64,000 nt of DNA from Pseudomonas sp. AN-1 (GTDB lineage Bacteria; Pseudomonadota; Gammaproteobacteria; Pseudomonadales; Pseudomonadaceae), in NCBI RefSeq assembly GCF_034057115.1, contig NZ_CP139195.1, forward strand, positions 1,550,001 through 1,614,000. Reading direction: 5' to 3'. The number at the start of each line of letters is the position of its first letter. Position 1 is the first letter of the stretch. Below the pieces are notes generated by a model, which was given only the letters and a program-made list of their open reading frames with translations, made no database searches and had not been told where the DNA came from. The position numbers and the translations under genes are program-made. This document shows positions 24,996 to 33,138 of the stretch, piece by piece.

Positions 24996-27191
24996 ATGAC
25001 CTCATCGTCTCCCCACCCGCACGACCACGCCGGCCATCATGAGCATGCGCACGCGGCGCCCTCGCCCACGGCGGCCCAGGCTGCAGCCGGCAGCGAATAC
25101 ACCTGCCCGATGCACCCGGAGGTGCGCCAGATCGGTCCAGGCACCTGCCCCAAGTGCGGCATGGCCCTGGAGCCGGTGATCCCCGAGCTGGAAGAGGAGG
25201 AAAACCCCGAGCTCAAGGACTTCCGCCGGCGCTTCTGGTGGAGCCTGCCGCTGACCGTGGTCGTCACCGTGCTGGCGATGGCCGGCCACCAGCTGATGCT
25301 GTTCCATGGCGCTACGCAGAACTGGGTGGAGCTGGCACTGGCCACCCCGGTGGTGCTGTGGGCCGGCTGGCCGTTCTACGTGCGCGGCGTAAAGTCGGTG
25401 CTCAACCGCAGCCCCAACATGTGGACGCTGATCGGCCTGGGCACCGCCGCCGCCTGGCTGTACAGCGTCGCCGCCACCCTGGCACCCGGCGTGTTCCCGG
25501 CCAATTTCGTGATGGACGGGCGCATCGGCGTGTACTTCGAGGCCGCGGCGGTGATCATCTCGCTGACCCTGCTCGGCCAGATCCTCGAACTCAAGGCGCG
25601 CTCGCAGACCTCGGCGGCAATCAAGGCGCTGCTTGGGCTGGCGCCGAAGACCGCGCGGCGGATCAATGCCGACGGCTCGGAAGAAGACATCCCGCTGAGC
25701 CACGTACACAGCGGCGACAAGCTGCGCGTGCGCCCCGGCGAGAAGGTGCCGGTCGACGGCCGCGTGCTGGAAGGCGAAAGCGCAGTGGACGAGTCGATGC
25801 TGACCGGCGAACCGCTGCCGGTGACCAAGCGCGCCGGCGACACGCTGATCGGCGCCACCCTCAATCGCCACGGCAGCCTGGTGATGGAAGCCCAGAAGGT
25901 CGGCAGCGCGACCATGCTCGCGCAGATCGTGCAGATGGTCGCTCAGGCCCAGCGCTCCAAGGCGCCGCTGCAACGCCTGGCCGACGTGATCGCCGGGTAT
26001 TTCGTGCTGGTGGTGATCGCCATCGCCGTGCTGACCTTCCTCGGCTGGGGCCTGTGGGGACCGCAGCCGAGCTGGGTGTTCGGCCTGATCAACGCGGTGG
26101 CGGTGCTGATCATCGCCTGCCCCTGCGCCCTCGGCCTGGCCACACCGATGTCGGTGATGGTCGCCACCGGCAAGGCCGCCACCAGCGGCGTGCTGTTCCG
26201 CGACGCCGCGGCCATCGAGCACCTGCGCCGGATCGACACCCTGATCGTCGACAAGACCGGTACCCTCACCGAGGGCCGCCCGGCCTTCCACAGCGCCCTC
26301 GCCGCCCCCGGCTTCAGCGACGACGAAGTGCTGCGCCTGGCCGCCAGCCTCGACCAGGGCAGCGAGCATCCGCTGGCCCATGCCATCGTCGAGCAGGCCC
26401 GCGCCCAGGGCTTGGCGCTGAGCACGCCGCAGACCTTCGAGTCCGCCTCCGGCATCGGCGTGCGCGGCCAGGTCGACGGCCGTCCCTTGCTGCTCGGCAA
26501 CACCACATTGCTGGAGGACGCCGGCGTTACCACCGCGCCCCTGCAGCCCCAGGCCGAAGCGCTGCGCGGCGAGGGCGCCAGCATCATGTACCTGGCGGTG
26601 GACGGTGCGCTGGCGGGCCTGCTGGCGGTGGCCGACCCGATCAAGCCGACCTCCAAGCTGGCGGTCGAGCGTCTGCAGGCGGCTGGCGTGAACGTCATCA
26701 TGGCCACCGGCGATGGCCTCACCACCGCCCGTTCGGTGGCCCGCCAGCTGGGCATCGAGGAAGTGCACGGCGAGGTCAAGCCGCAGGACAAGGAGCGCCT
26801 GGCCGCCCGCCTGCAACAGGAAGGCCGCCGCGTGGCGATGGCCGGCGACGGCATCAACGACGCCCCGGCGCTGGCCCGCGCCGACGTCGGCATCGCCATG
26901 GGCACCGGCACCGACGTGGCGATGAGCAGCGCCCAGATCACCCTGGTCAAGGGCGACCTGCTCGGCATCCTGCGTGCACGCAGCCTGTCGGTGGCCACGG
27001 TGAAGAACATGCACCAGAACCTGACCTTCGCCTTCCTCTACAACGCCATGGGCATCCCGCTGGCCGCCGGCCTGTTCTACCCGCTGACCGGCCACCTGCT
27101 GTCGCCGCTGATCGCCGCCCTGGCGATGAGCGTCAGCTCGGCCTCGGTGGTGTTCAACGCCCTGCGCCTGCGCCAGGCTCGGATCGACTGA
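24996..27191 (+). CDS. P1B-1-type Cu(+)-exporting ATPase
   Basis: The 731-residue pump moves Cu(I) out of the cytoplasm. The N-terminus is His-rich ([14 protein letters not shown]) and carries a CPMHPEV...CPKCGM heavy-metal-binding motif instead of an HMA domain. Then come the TGE loop (LTGEPLPVT), the CPC membrane site ([12 protein letters not shown]), the phosphorylation site DKTGTLTEG, the HP motif (GSEHPLAHA), [10 protein letters not shown], and the Cu(I)-specific residues YNAMGIP in membrane helix 7 and MSVSS in helix 8. All catalytic parts are intact. It is paired with CopZ 86 bp downstream. Confidence 0.95.
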   Translation: MTSSSPHPHDHAGHHEHAHAAPSPTAAQAAAGSEYTCPMHPEVRQIGPGTCPKCGMALEPVIPELEEEENPELKDFRRRFWWSLPLTVVVTVLAMAGHQLMLFHGATQNWVELALATPVVLWAGWPFYVRGVKSVLNRSPNMWTLIGLGTAAAWLYSVAATLAPGVFPANFVMDGRIGVYFEAAAVIISLTLLGQILELKARSQTSAAIKALLGLAPKTARRINADGSEEDIPLSHVHSGDKLRVRPGEKVPVDGRVLEGESAVDESMLTGEPLPVTKRAGDTLIGATLNRHGSLVMEAQKVGSATMLAQIVQMVAQAQRSKAPLQRLADVIAGYFVLVVIAIAVLTFLGWGLWGPQPSWVFGLINAVAVLIIACPCALGLATPMSVMVATGKAATSGVLFRDAAAIEHLRRIDTLIVDKTGTLTEGRPAFHSALAAPGFSDDEVLRLAASLDQGSEHPLAHAIVEQARAQGLALSTPQTFESASGIGVRGQVDGRPLLLGNTTLLEDAGVTTAPLQPQAEALRGEGASIMYLAVDGALAGLLAVADPIKPTSKLAVERLQAAGVNVIMATGDGLTTARSVARQLGIEEVHGEVKPQDKERLAARLQQEGRRVAMAGDGINDAPALARADVGIAMGTGTDVAMSSAQITLVKGDLLGILRARSLSVATVKNMHQNLTFAFLYNAMGIPLAAGLFYPLTGHLLSPLIAALAMSVSSASVVFNALRLRQARID

Positions 27192-27199
27192 AGAAAAAC

Positions 27200-27224
27200 C
27201 CTTGACCTTGCCACGAGGTCAAGG
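27200..27224 (+). promoter_or_regulatory. CueR-type operator of copZ
   Basis: CCTTGACCT, 7 bases, AGGTCAAGG is a perfect 25-bp dyad of the MerR/CueR copper class. TTGACC inside it acts as the -35 with the long spacer typical of such promoters; the -10 (about GAAGAT, 27227) is poor. No cueR gene is in the window. Confidence 0.85.
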
Positions 27225-27277
27225 TCGAAGATGATGGCAAGGCCGGAATCGCCGGCCACCATGAGAGGAGTTCCACG

Positions 27278-27547
27278 ATGAGCAGCATCGAACTGAACGT
27301 CCAGGACATGACCTGTGGTTCCTGCGTCAAGCACGTCACCCAGGCCCTGAGCCCGCTGCCCGGTGTCGAGGCGGTGGAAGTCGACCTGCAGGCCGGTCGC
27401 GTGCTCGTCAGCGGCAGCGCCGACGGCGCCGCCCTGATCGCCGCCCTGGATGACGCCGGCTACCCGGCGCAACTGGCCGGCCCGGCCAGCGCACCGGCAG
27501 CCGCCAAGACCGGCGGCTGCGGCGTCGGTTGCGGCTGTCACGGTTAA
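27278..27547 (+). CDS. copZ: Copper chaperone CopZ-like HMA protein
   Basis: The 89-residue cytosolic protein has an HMA ferredoxin-like fold (about 1-68) with the Cu(I) site MTCGSCVKHV and a VEAVEVDLQAGRVLVSG strand-loop. The tail carries extra cysteines (GGCGVGCGCHG), not found in the shortest CopZ forms, that could bind more copper. It should pass Cu(I) to the ATPase upstream. The CueR dyad precedes it and a DUF411 gene follows after 16 bp. Confidence 0.92.
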   Translation: MSSIELNVQDMTCGSCVKHVTQALSPLPGVEAVEVDLQAGRVLVSGSADGAALIAALDDAGYPAQLAGPASAPAAAKTGGCGVGCGCHG

Positions 27548-27563
27548 CCAACGGAGGATTCTC

Positions 27564-28010
27564 ATGCACGCCAAACTGCGTATCGCCACCCTCGCCGCCC
27601 TGCTGATGAGCGGCGCCGTCCAGGCCGCCGACGCCCTGACCATCGACGTCCACCGCGACGCCAACTGCGGCTGCTGCAAGGACTGGATCAAGCACCTGGA
27701 GGCCAACGGCTTCAGCGTGCGCGACCACGTCGAGCCGGACATGAGCGCGGTCAAGCAGCGCCTCGGCGTGGCGCCGCGGCTGGCCTCATGCCATACGGGG
27801 GTGATCGACGGCAAGTTCGTCGAGGGCCACGTGCCGGCGGCGCAGATCCTCGAACTGCGCCAGCGCCCCGACCTGCTCGGCCTCGCCGTGCCGGGCATGC
27901 CGGCCGGTTCGCCGGGCATGGAATACGGCGACCGCCGGGACGCCTACCAGGTGATCGGCCTGACCAGGGACGGCACCGACGAGGTGGTGGCCGACTACCC
28001 GGCCAAGTGA
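27564..28010 (+). CDS. DUF411 periplasmic metal-binding protein
   Basis: The 148-residue exported protein has a signal peptide (ending VQA) and the DUF411 pattern: VHRDANCGCCKDWIKHL, VKQRLGVAPRLASCHTGVIDGKFVEGHVPA and the Met-rich GLAVPGMPAGSPGMEYG. DUF411 proteins are common in copper and silver resistance loci and probably bind metal through the CGCC and CH sites; the exact step is not known to me. GGAGG stands 7 nt before the start. It shares the CueR-controlled unit with copZ. Confidence 0.88.
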   Translation: MHAKLRIATLAALLMSGAVQAADALTIDVHRDANCGCCKDWIKHLEANGFSVRDHVEPDMSAVKQRLGVAPRLASCHTGVIDGKFVEGHVPAAQILELRQRPDLLGLAVPGMPAGSPGMEYGDRRDAYQVIGLTRDGTDEVVADYPAK

Positions 28011-28062
28011 CCGGCTGCGCGGCTGCCGGCCGAGCCGTGTAGGCCCCGGCAACCGGCCAGGC

Positions 28063-28761
28063 TCAGGCCAGCAGGCTGCGGTCAAAGACGAACACCTCGC
28101 CCTTCGGCGGGCAGTGCTCGTAGATGACCTGCGGCCGGCCCATGGGCGGCTGGTTCTTCTCGCCGGTGTCGCGGATCCAGCCCTGGCTCTTCATCTTCTC
28201 CAGCCGCCCGCGCAGGGTGGTGTGCTGCACCGCCTGGCCGAGGCAGGCCTCGAAGGCGGTCAGCGCCTCGCCGACGGTGAAGCGTGGGCCGAGCAGGTAC
28301 AGCGGCAGCGCGGTGTACACCGACTTGCTGGCCAGCCGCTCGGCCACCCGGTGTACCAGCTGGGCGTGGTCGAACGGCAAAGGGAAGCTGCCGTCGAGGA
28401 TCTGCCCGAGCGGCACGAAGCGCAGGTCGGCCTCCTGGAGCGTGGTCTGCGGCGCCAGCAGCGCCAGGTAGAAGATGGTGATCGACCAGCCGCGCGGGTC
28501 GCGCACGTCGTTGCCCTCGGTGCCGACCTGCTCCAGATGCGCCGGCTCGATGTGCGCCCTGAAGGTCAACGCGCGCTCCACCGCGTCCTCGAGGGTGCGG
28601 TCGCTCTCGAGGCCGTTGATCAGCACGCCCGGCAGCGCCCATTTGCCCGGGTAGGGAATCTCGTCGCTGTCGGGGCGCCGCCTGAGCAGCACCTCCAGCC
28701 CCTCCCCGCCCAGGCGCAGCGCCACTATGTCCACGCTGGCCAGAATTTCCGCCGAGTTCAT
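28063..28761 (-). CDS. nrtR: NrtR, NUDIX-related repressor of NAD metabolism
   Basis: NrtR binds ADP-ribose and represses NAD synthesis genes. The 232-residue protein has an N-terminal NUDIX-like domain (about 1-150; DIVALRLGGEGLEVLLRRRPDSDEIPYPGKWALPGVLING) whose Nudix box is degenerate, as in other NrtR. It is followed by a winged helix (FTVGEALTAFEACLGQAVQHTTLRGRLEKMKSQGWI). It is divergent from pncA-pncB-nadE across 273 bp that hold matching AT-rich elements at both promoters. Confidence 0.9.
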   Translation of the reverse strand: MNSAEILASVDIVALRLGGEGLEVLLRRRPDSDEIPYPGKWALPGVLINGLESDRTLEDAVERALTFRAHIEPAHLEQVGTEGNDVRDPRGWSITIFYLALLAPQTTLQEADLRFVPLGQILDGSFPLPFDHAQLVHRVAERLASKSVYTALPLYLLGPRFTVGEALTAFEACLGQAVQHTTLRGRLEKMKSQGWIRDTGEKNQPPMGRPQVIYEHCPPKGEVFVFDRSLLA

Positions 28762-28805
28762 CCAGCCTCCCGAACCGTCGATGCCATCTGCTTGTATTCT
28801 GCCAC

Positions 28806-28818
28806 TTTTTACGCAATA
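28806..28818 (-). promoter_or_regulatory. Candidate NrtR site at the nrtR promoter
   Basis: Read on the minus strand this is TATTGCGTAAAAA. It resembles TATTAGGTGAAA at the pncA promoter (shared TATT-R-S-GT-R-AAA) and lies 45 bp before the nrtR start. Function is inferred from position and likeness. Confidence 0.35.
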
Positions 28819-28860
28819 AGAAATAAAAGCGTGATCGAGGCTAGCAGGTGCAGGCTCTCT

Positions 28861-28917
28861 GTAGAGGCGAATTCATTCGCCTGACGAGGCCGCGCTGGCG
28901 AGTAAATTCACCCCTAC
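28861..28917. repeat. REP-like hairpin, diverged copy
   Basis: Outer arms at 28861-28881 and 28897-28917 resemble the two perfect copies at 46523 and 57100 but differ at several bases (GTAGAGG and AGTAAATTCA). It is an intergenic palindromic repeat of the pseudomonad type, in the nrtR-pncA gap. Confidence 0.75.
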
Positions 28918-28975
28918 AGGCTGGACAGGTGCAACGCGCGGGGAAAGCCTGCAAGCCGCCGATCTCGAGCAACGC

Positions 28976-29007
28976 TTGACTACTTATTTTATTAGGTGAA
29001 ATATATA
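28976..29007 (+). promoter_or_regulatory. Promoter of pncA-pncB-nadE with candidate NrtR site
   Basis: TTGACT (28976) is a good -35, and AATATA or TATATA (29000-29007) a good -10 with 18-20 bp between. TATTAGGTGAAA (28990-29001) lies in the spacer, as expected for a repressor site. It also argues that translation starts at 29035 and not at the GTG at 28996. Confidence 0.5.
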
Positions 29008-29034
29008 GCCACACCCCAAGCCGAGACCCCGGCC

Positions 29035-29679
29035 ATGCGCATAGCCAGCTTCGATGTCGATGCCCAGAAGGGCTTCACCCCGCTCTGCCCCGATGAGCTG
29101 CCGGTACCCGGCGGCGACCAGATCGCCCCGGCGCTCAACCACCTGGCGAGCAAGGCGCACCTGCGCCTGGGCAGCAAGGACGCCCACAGCCCGGCGGCGG
29201 CCTGGCGGGTCGAGCGTCACGCCGACATGCTGCAGCCGCTGGCGCTGGCCAACGCCGACCTGACCTGGGTCAGCCACTGCGTGACCGGCACACCCGGCTT
29301 CGAGCTGCTCGACGCGCTGCCGGCGCCGGTGGACTACGACTTCTTCGTCTGGAAGGGCATCGAGCCTGACTTGCACCCCTACGGCGCCTGCTACCACGAC
29401 CTGGCCGAGCGGCGCAGCACCGGCGCCATCGAGTTCCTCCGCCAGCAGGCGGTCGATCTGGTGCTGGTCGGCGGCCTGGCGCTGGACTACTGCGTGCGCA
29501 CCACCGCCCTGCAGCTGCGCCGCGCCGGTTTCGCCGTCGGTGTCTACCTGCCGGCCTGCCGCGCGCTGGCCGAGGACAGCGCGCGCATCGCCCTCGCCGA
29601 GCTGGAAACCGCCGGCGTTGCCCTCTACCCCACCGCGCAGGCCCTGGACGCCGCCTTCGCCGCCGCCCGGGAGCGCTGA
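29035..29679 (+). CDS. pncA: Nicotinamidase, isochorismatase family
   Basis: The enzyme turns nicotinamide into nicotinate for NAD salvage. The 214 residues have the catalytic triad context: Asp in [11 protein letters not shown], Lys in FVWKGIEPD and Cys in [16 protein letters not shown], plus the metal site SKDAH. I start at the ATG at 29035 because the promoter overlaps the earlier GTG (28996). It leads pncA-pncB-nadE, with only 1 bp to pncB. Confidence 0.93.
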   Translation: MRIASFDVDAQKGFTPLCPDELPVPGGDQIAPALNHLASKAHLRLGSKDAHSPAAAWRVERHADMLQPLALANADLTWVSHCVTGTPGFELLDALPAPVDYDFFVWKGIEPDLHPYGACYHDLAERRSTGAIEFLRQQAVDLVLVGGLALDYCVRTTALQLRRAGFAVGVYLPACRALAEDSARIALAELETAGVALYPTAQALDAAFAAARER

Positions 29680-29680
29680 G

Positions 29681-30895
29681 ATGGCCGAGAGCGTATTCGC
29701 CGAGCGCATCGTGCAGAGCCTGCTCGACACCGACTTCTACAAGCTGACCATGATGCAGGCGGTGCTGCACAACTACCCCAACGCCGAGGTGGAATGGGAA
29801 TTCCGCTGCCGCAGCGACGAGGACCTCAGCCCGTATCTGGCCGAGATCCGCCACCAGATCGCGCGCCTCGAGGAACTGTCCATGAGCGCCGACCAGTTGG
29901 CCTTCCTCGAACGCATCCCCTTCCTCAAGGCCGACTTCATCCGCTTCCTCGGCCTGTTCCGCTTCAACCTGCGCTATGTGCATACCGCAGTCGAGGACGG
30001 CCAGCTGGCGATCCGCGTGCGCGGCCCCTGGCTGCACGTGATCCTCTTTGAGGTGCCGCTGCTGGCCATCGTCAGCGAGGTGCGCAACCGCTACCGCTAT
30101 CGCGAAGTGGTGCTCGAACAGGTCGCCGAACGGCTGTACGCCAAGCTCGACTGGCTGCGCCGCGAAGCCTCGGCCGAGGAGCTGGGCGGCTTCCAGCTGG
30201 CCGACTTCGGCACCCGCCGGCGCTTCTCCTACCGCACCCAGGAGGAAGTGGTGAACATCCTGCGCCACGACTTCCCCGGCCAGTTCGTCGGCAGCAGCAA
30301 CGTGCACCTGGCGCGCGAGTACGGCCTCAAGCCCATCGGCACCATGGCCCACGAATGGCTGATGGCCCACCAGCAGCTCGGCCCGCGGCTGATCGACAGC
30401 CAGCGCGCCGCACTGGACTGCTGGGTGCGCGAGTACCGCGGCCTGCTCGGTATCGCCCTGACCGACTGCATCACCATGGACGCCTTCCTCGCCGACTTCG
30501 ACCTGTACTTCGCCAAGCTCTTCGACGGCCTGCGCCACGACTCCGGCGACCCGCTGGCCTGGGCGCAGAAGGCCATCGCCCATTACGAGAAACTCGGCAT
30601 CGACCCGCGCGGCAAGACCCTGGTGTTCTCCGACGGCCTCGACTTCCCGCGCGCGCTGGCCCTGTACCGCCAGCTGCGCGGGCGGATCAACGTCAGCTTC
30701 GGCATCGGCACCAGCCTGACCTGCGACATTCCGGGGGTGACGCCGACCAACATGGTGATCAAGATGACCGCCTGCAACGGCCAGCCGGTGGCGAAGATCT
30801 CCGACGCGCCGGGAAAGACCCAGTGCCGCGACCCCAACTTCGTCGCCTACCTGAAACACGTATTCCGCGTCCCCAGCGCCAGCCAAGGAGCCTGA
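29681..30895 (+). CDS. pncB: Nicotinate phosphoribosyltransferase
   Basis: PncB joins nicotinate to PRPP to give nicotinate mononucleotide. The 404-residue protein begins [31 protein letters not shown] and has the activating His in GTMAHEW. The phosphate and PRPP-binding parts [19 protein letters not shown] and [11 protein letters not shown] are intact. The length is normal. It starts 1 bp after pncA and ends 1 bp before nadE. Confidence 0.96.
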   Translation: MAESVFAERIVQSLLDTDFYKLTMMQAVLHNYPNAEVEWEFRCRSDEDLSPYLAEIRHQIARLEELSMSADQLAFLERIPFLKADFIRFLGLFRFNLRYVHTAVEDGQLAIRVRGPWLHVILFEVPLLAIVSEVRNRYRYREVVLEQVAERLYAKLDWLRREASAEELGGFQLADFGTRRRFSYRTQEEVVNILRHDFPGQFVGSSNVHLAREYGLKPIGTMAHEWLMAHQQLGPRLIDSQRAALDCWVREYRGLLGIALTDCITMDAFLADFDLYFAKLFDGLRHDSGDPLAWAQKAIAHYEKLGIDPRGKTLVFSDGLDFPRALALYRQLRGRINVSFGIGTSLTCDIPGVTPTNMVIKMTACNGQPVAKISDAPGKTQCRDPNFVAYLKHVFRVPSASQGA

Positions 30896-30896
30896 G

Positions 30897-31724
30897 ATGA
30901 ACGAACTGCAACAACGGATCGCCGAAGAACTCGCCGTGGTGCCGCCCTTCGCCGATGCCGCCGCCGAACTGGCGGAAATCGAGCGGCGCAAGGCCTTCAT
31001 CAAGCGCTGCCTGCGCGACACCGGCCTCAAGGTGCTGGTGCTCGGCATCAGCGGCGGGGTCGACTCGTCGACCGCCGGCCGCCTGGCGCAGCTCGCCGTC
31101 GAGGAACTGCGTGCCGAGAGCGGCGATGCCGGTTACCGCTTCATCGCCGTGCGCCTGCCCCACGACAGCCAGCACGACGAGGCCGACGCCCAGGCGGCCA
31201 TGCGCTTCGTGGCCGCCGACGAGGAGCAGACGGTGAACATCGGCGACGCCGTGCGCGGGCTGGTCGAGCAGGTCGCCGAGCTGGACCCGCTTACCCCCGG
31301 GCGCCGCGACTTCGTGGTCGGCAACGTCAAGGCGCGGGTGCGCATGGTCGCCCAGTACGCCATCGCCAACGCGCGCAACGGCCTGGTGATCGGTACCGAC
31401 CACGCCGCCGAGGCGGTGATGGGCTTCTTCACCAAGTTCGGCGACGGCGCCTGCGACCTGGCGCCGCTGACCGGGCTGGTCAAGCACCAGGTGCGCGCCC
31501 TCGCCGCCCGCCTCGGTGCGCCGGCCGAGCTGGTGCACAAGGTGCCCACCGCCGACCTCGAGGAGCTGCGCCCCGGCCGTCCCGACGAGGAAGCCCACGG
31601 CGTCAGCTACGCCGAGATCGACGCCTTCCTGCACGGCCAGCCGGTATCCGAACGCGCCGCGGATATCATCCGGCGCACCTGGGCGGCCACCGCCCACAAG
31701 CGCGCGCTGCCCAGGGTGCCGTGA
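30897..31724 (+). CDS. nadE: NH3-dependent NAD synthetase
   Basis: NadE amidates deamido-NAD with ammonia and ATP. The 275-residue single-domain enzyme has the P-loop [18 protein letters not shown] and the dimer and substrate loops [27 protein letters not shown] and [17 protein letters not shown]. There is no glutaminase domain, so free ammonia is used. With pncA and pncB it completes the salvage route from nicotinamide except for NadD. Confidence 0.96.
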   Translation: MNELQQRIAEELAVVPPFADAAAELAEIERRKAFIKRCLRDTGLKVLVLGISGGVDSSTAGRLAQLAVEELRAESGDAGYRFIAVRLPHDSQHDEADAQAAMRFVAADEEQTVNIGDAVRGLVEQVAELDPLTPGRRDFVVGNVKARVRMVAQYAIANARNGLVIGTDHAAEAVMGFFTKFGDGACDLAPLTGLVKHQVRALAARLGAPAELVHKVPTADLEELRPGRPDEEAHGVSYAEIDAFLHGQPVSERAADIIRRTWAATAHKRALPRVP

Positions 31725-31734
31725 CGCCCGGCAG

Positions 31735-32799
31735 TCAATCGCTCCAGACCAGGCGCAGGCTCTCGAACTGCTCGAACATGTGCCGGTCCATCAGGCGGAC
31801 CAGCTCGGGGTCGAACTGCCGCCCCGACTGCTCGCGGATGTAGAGCTGCGCCTCCTTCACGGTCCACGCCGGCCTGAACGGCCGCGGGGTGCGCAGCACG
31901 TCGTACACGTCGCAGAGCGCGACGATGCGCGCGGACAGGGGGATGGCCTCGCCCTTGAGCCCCGCAGGGTAACCGCTGCCATCCCAGCGCTCGTGATGGT
32001 GCAGCGCGACCTCCGCGGCGAGCTGCAGCAGCGGATTGGCCGCGGAGTCGCTGAGGAACTGGTGGCCCAGCTGCGCATGCCGGCGCATCACCTGCGTCTC
32101 CGCCTCGTCGAGCGGGCCGGGCTTGAGCAGGATGTAGTCGGGAATGCCAACCATGCCGACATCGTGCATGGTCGCGGCCACCCGCAGCTGGCCGACCCAC
32201 TCCTCCCGGCAGCCGCAGGCACGCGCCAGCAGGGCGACGCTCTCGCCGATGCGCATCATGTGGTGGCCATTCTGGTTGTCGCGGTATTCGGTGACGCGCA
32301 CCAGACAGCGGACGATGGTTTCCGTGGCCTTCTCGAGCTCGCGGCCGTGCTCCTCGACGCGCTGCTCGAGCCAGCGCCGCTCCTGGTCCAGCTCGAGACG
32401 GGTGAACCAGAGGTTGAGGTGGTTGCGCAGACGCAGGAGCATCTCCCGGTGGTCGACCGGCTTGCACAGATAGTCGCTGACGCCCAGGTCGAGGGCGCGG
32501 TGGCGGCTCTCCACGTCGTTGCGGCAGGAAACCGCGAGTATCGGCTGGTTTTCCGGCAGGTACTTGCGCAGCAGCCGCAGGATCTCGAAACCACCCGGGC
32601 GGGACATGTCGAGATCGAGCAGCAGCAGATCCCAGGTGTTTTCCAGCAGCCAGGCCAGACCGTTCGCGGGATCGGCCAATACCCGCGTGTTCTTCAGGCC
32701 GGCCGCCTCGAGGGCATCCTGCAGCAGGCTCAAGCTGCCGGCGCTACTCTCCAGCAAAGCGATGCTGGCCTGGCGCAGGTGTTCGGGAATGTTCGGCAT
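31735..32799 (-). CDS. Response regulator with HD-GYP c-di-GMP phosphodiesterase domain
   Basis: The 354 residues form a receiver (about 12-130; LLLLDLDMSRPGGFEIL, CKPVD), a coiled linker and an HD-GYP domain (about 160-345). The domain signature is present: HHMMRIGE, AATMHDVGMVGIPDYILLKPGPL, HHHERWDGSGYPAGLKGEAIPLSARIVALCDVYD. The metal-binding HD and the GYP motif are intact, so it should cleave c-di-GMP. The kinase that signals to it is not next to it. Its promoter region faces the CopR box of copA, but a link to copper is not shown. Confidence 0.92.
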   Translation of the reverse strand: MPNIPEHLRQASIALLESSAGSLSLLQDALEAAGLKNTRVLADPANGLAWLLENTWDLLLLDLDMSRPGGFEILRLLRKYLPENQPILAVSCRNDVESRHRALDLGVSDYLCKPVDHREMLLRLRNHLNLWFTRLELDQERRWLEQRVEEHGRELEKATETIVRCLVRVTEYRDNQNGHHMMRIGESVALLARACGCREEWVGQLRVAATMHDVGMVGIPDYILLKPGPLDEAETQVMRRHAQLGHQFLSDSAANPLLQLAAEVALHHHERWDGSGYPAGLKGEAIPLSARIVALCDVYDVLRTPRPFRPAWTVKEAQLYIREQSGRQFDPELVRLMDRHMFEQFESLRLVWSD

Positions 32800-32998
32800 G
32801 AGCTTCCGTCCTTTGAAATCGACCGCCTGAGCCCCGAAGATCCCGGATCTGACGGGATGGGGTCAAGCTGCGAAGTCCCTGGCGCCGAGGCGCTCGAAAG
32901 GATGTCCGGACAGCGGCGCTGTTCAAGCCGCCATCTGCAGCCAGTATGGCACATGGCTGCGGCCGGCAAGGCCGGGGCGCCCGCTCCTGATCGGCAAC

Positions 32999-33015
32999 CT
33001 GACAAAAGCGTAATC
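32999..33015 (+). promoter_or_regulatory. CopR box before copA
   Basis: CTGACAAAAGCGTAATC lies 123 bp before the copA start, with TATGGT (33048) as probable -10. The 339-bp gap between the HD-GYP gene and copA holds this box and nothing else I can identify. Confidence 0.72.
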
Positions 33016-33138
33016 TTCGTCTCAGCTTCCCGACAGCTTGCGCCGGCTATGGTGTGACCATATCGAGGGAATTCCGCCGCAGGCGGATCAGCCCGGGAGC
33101 GCCGCTGCGCGCCCCCGAAAAGACGGGACAGGAACAGC

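Noticed and set aside
25002-27095. Open minus-strand frame of 697 codons
   Set aside because: It is the shadow of the copper ATPase, which has all P-type motifs.
28996-29034. GTG at 28996 as pncA start
   Set aside because: It overlaps the probable -10 region and has no ribosome site; the ATG at 29035 gives the usual N-terminus.
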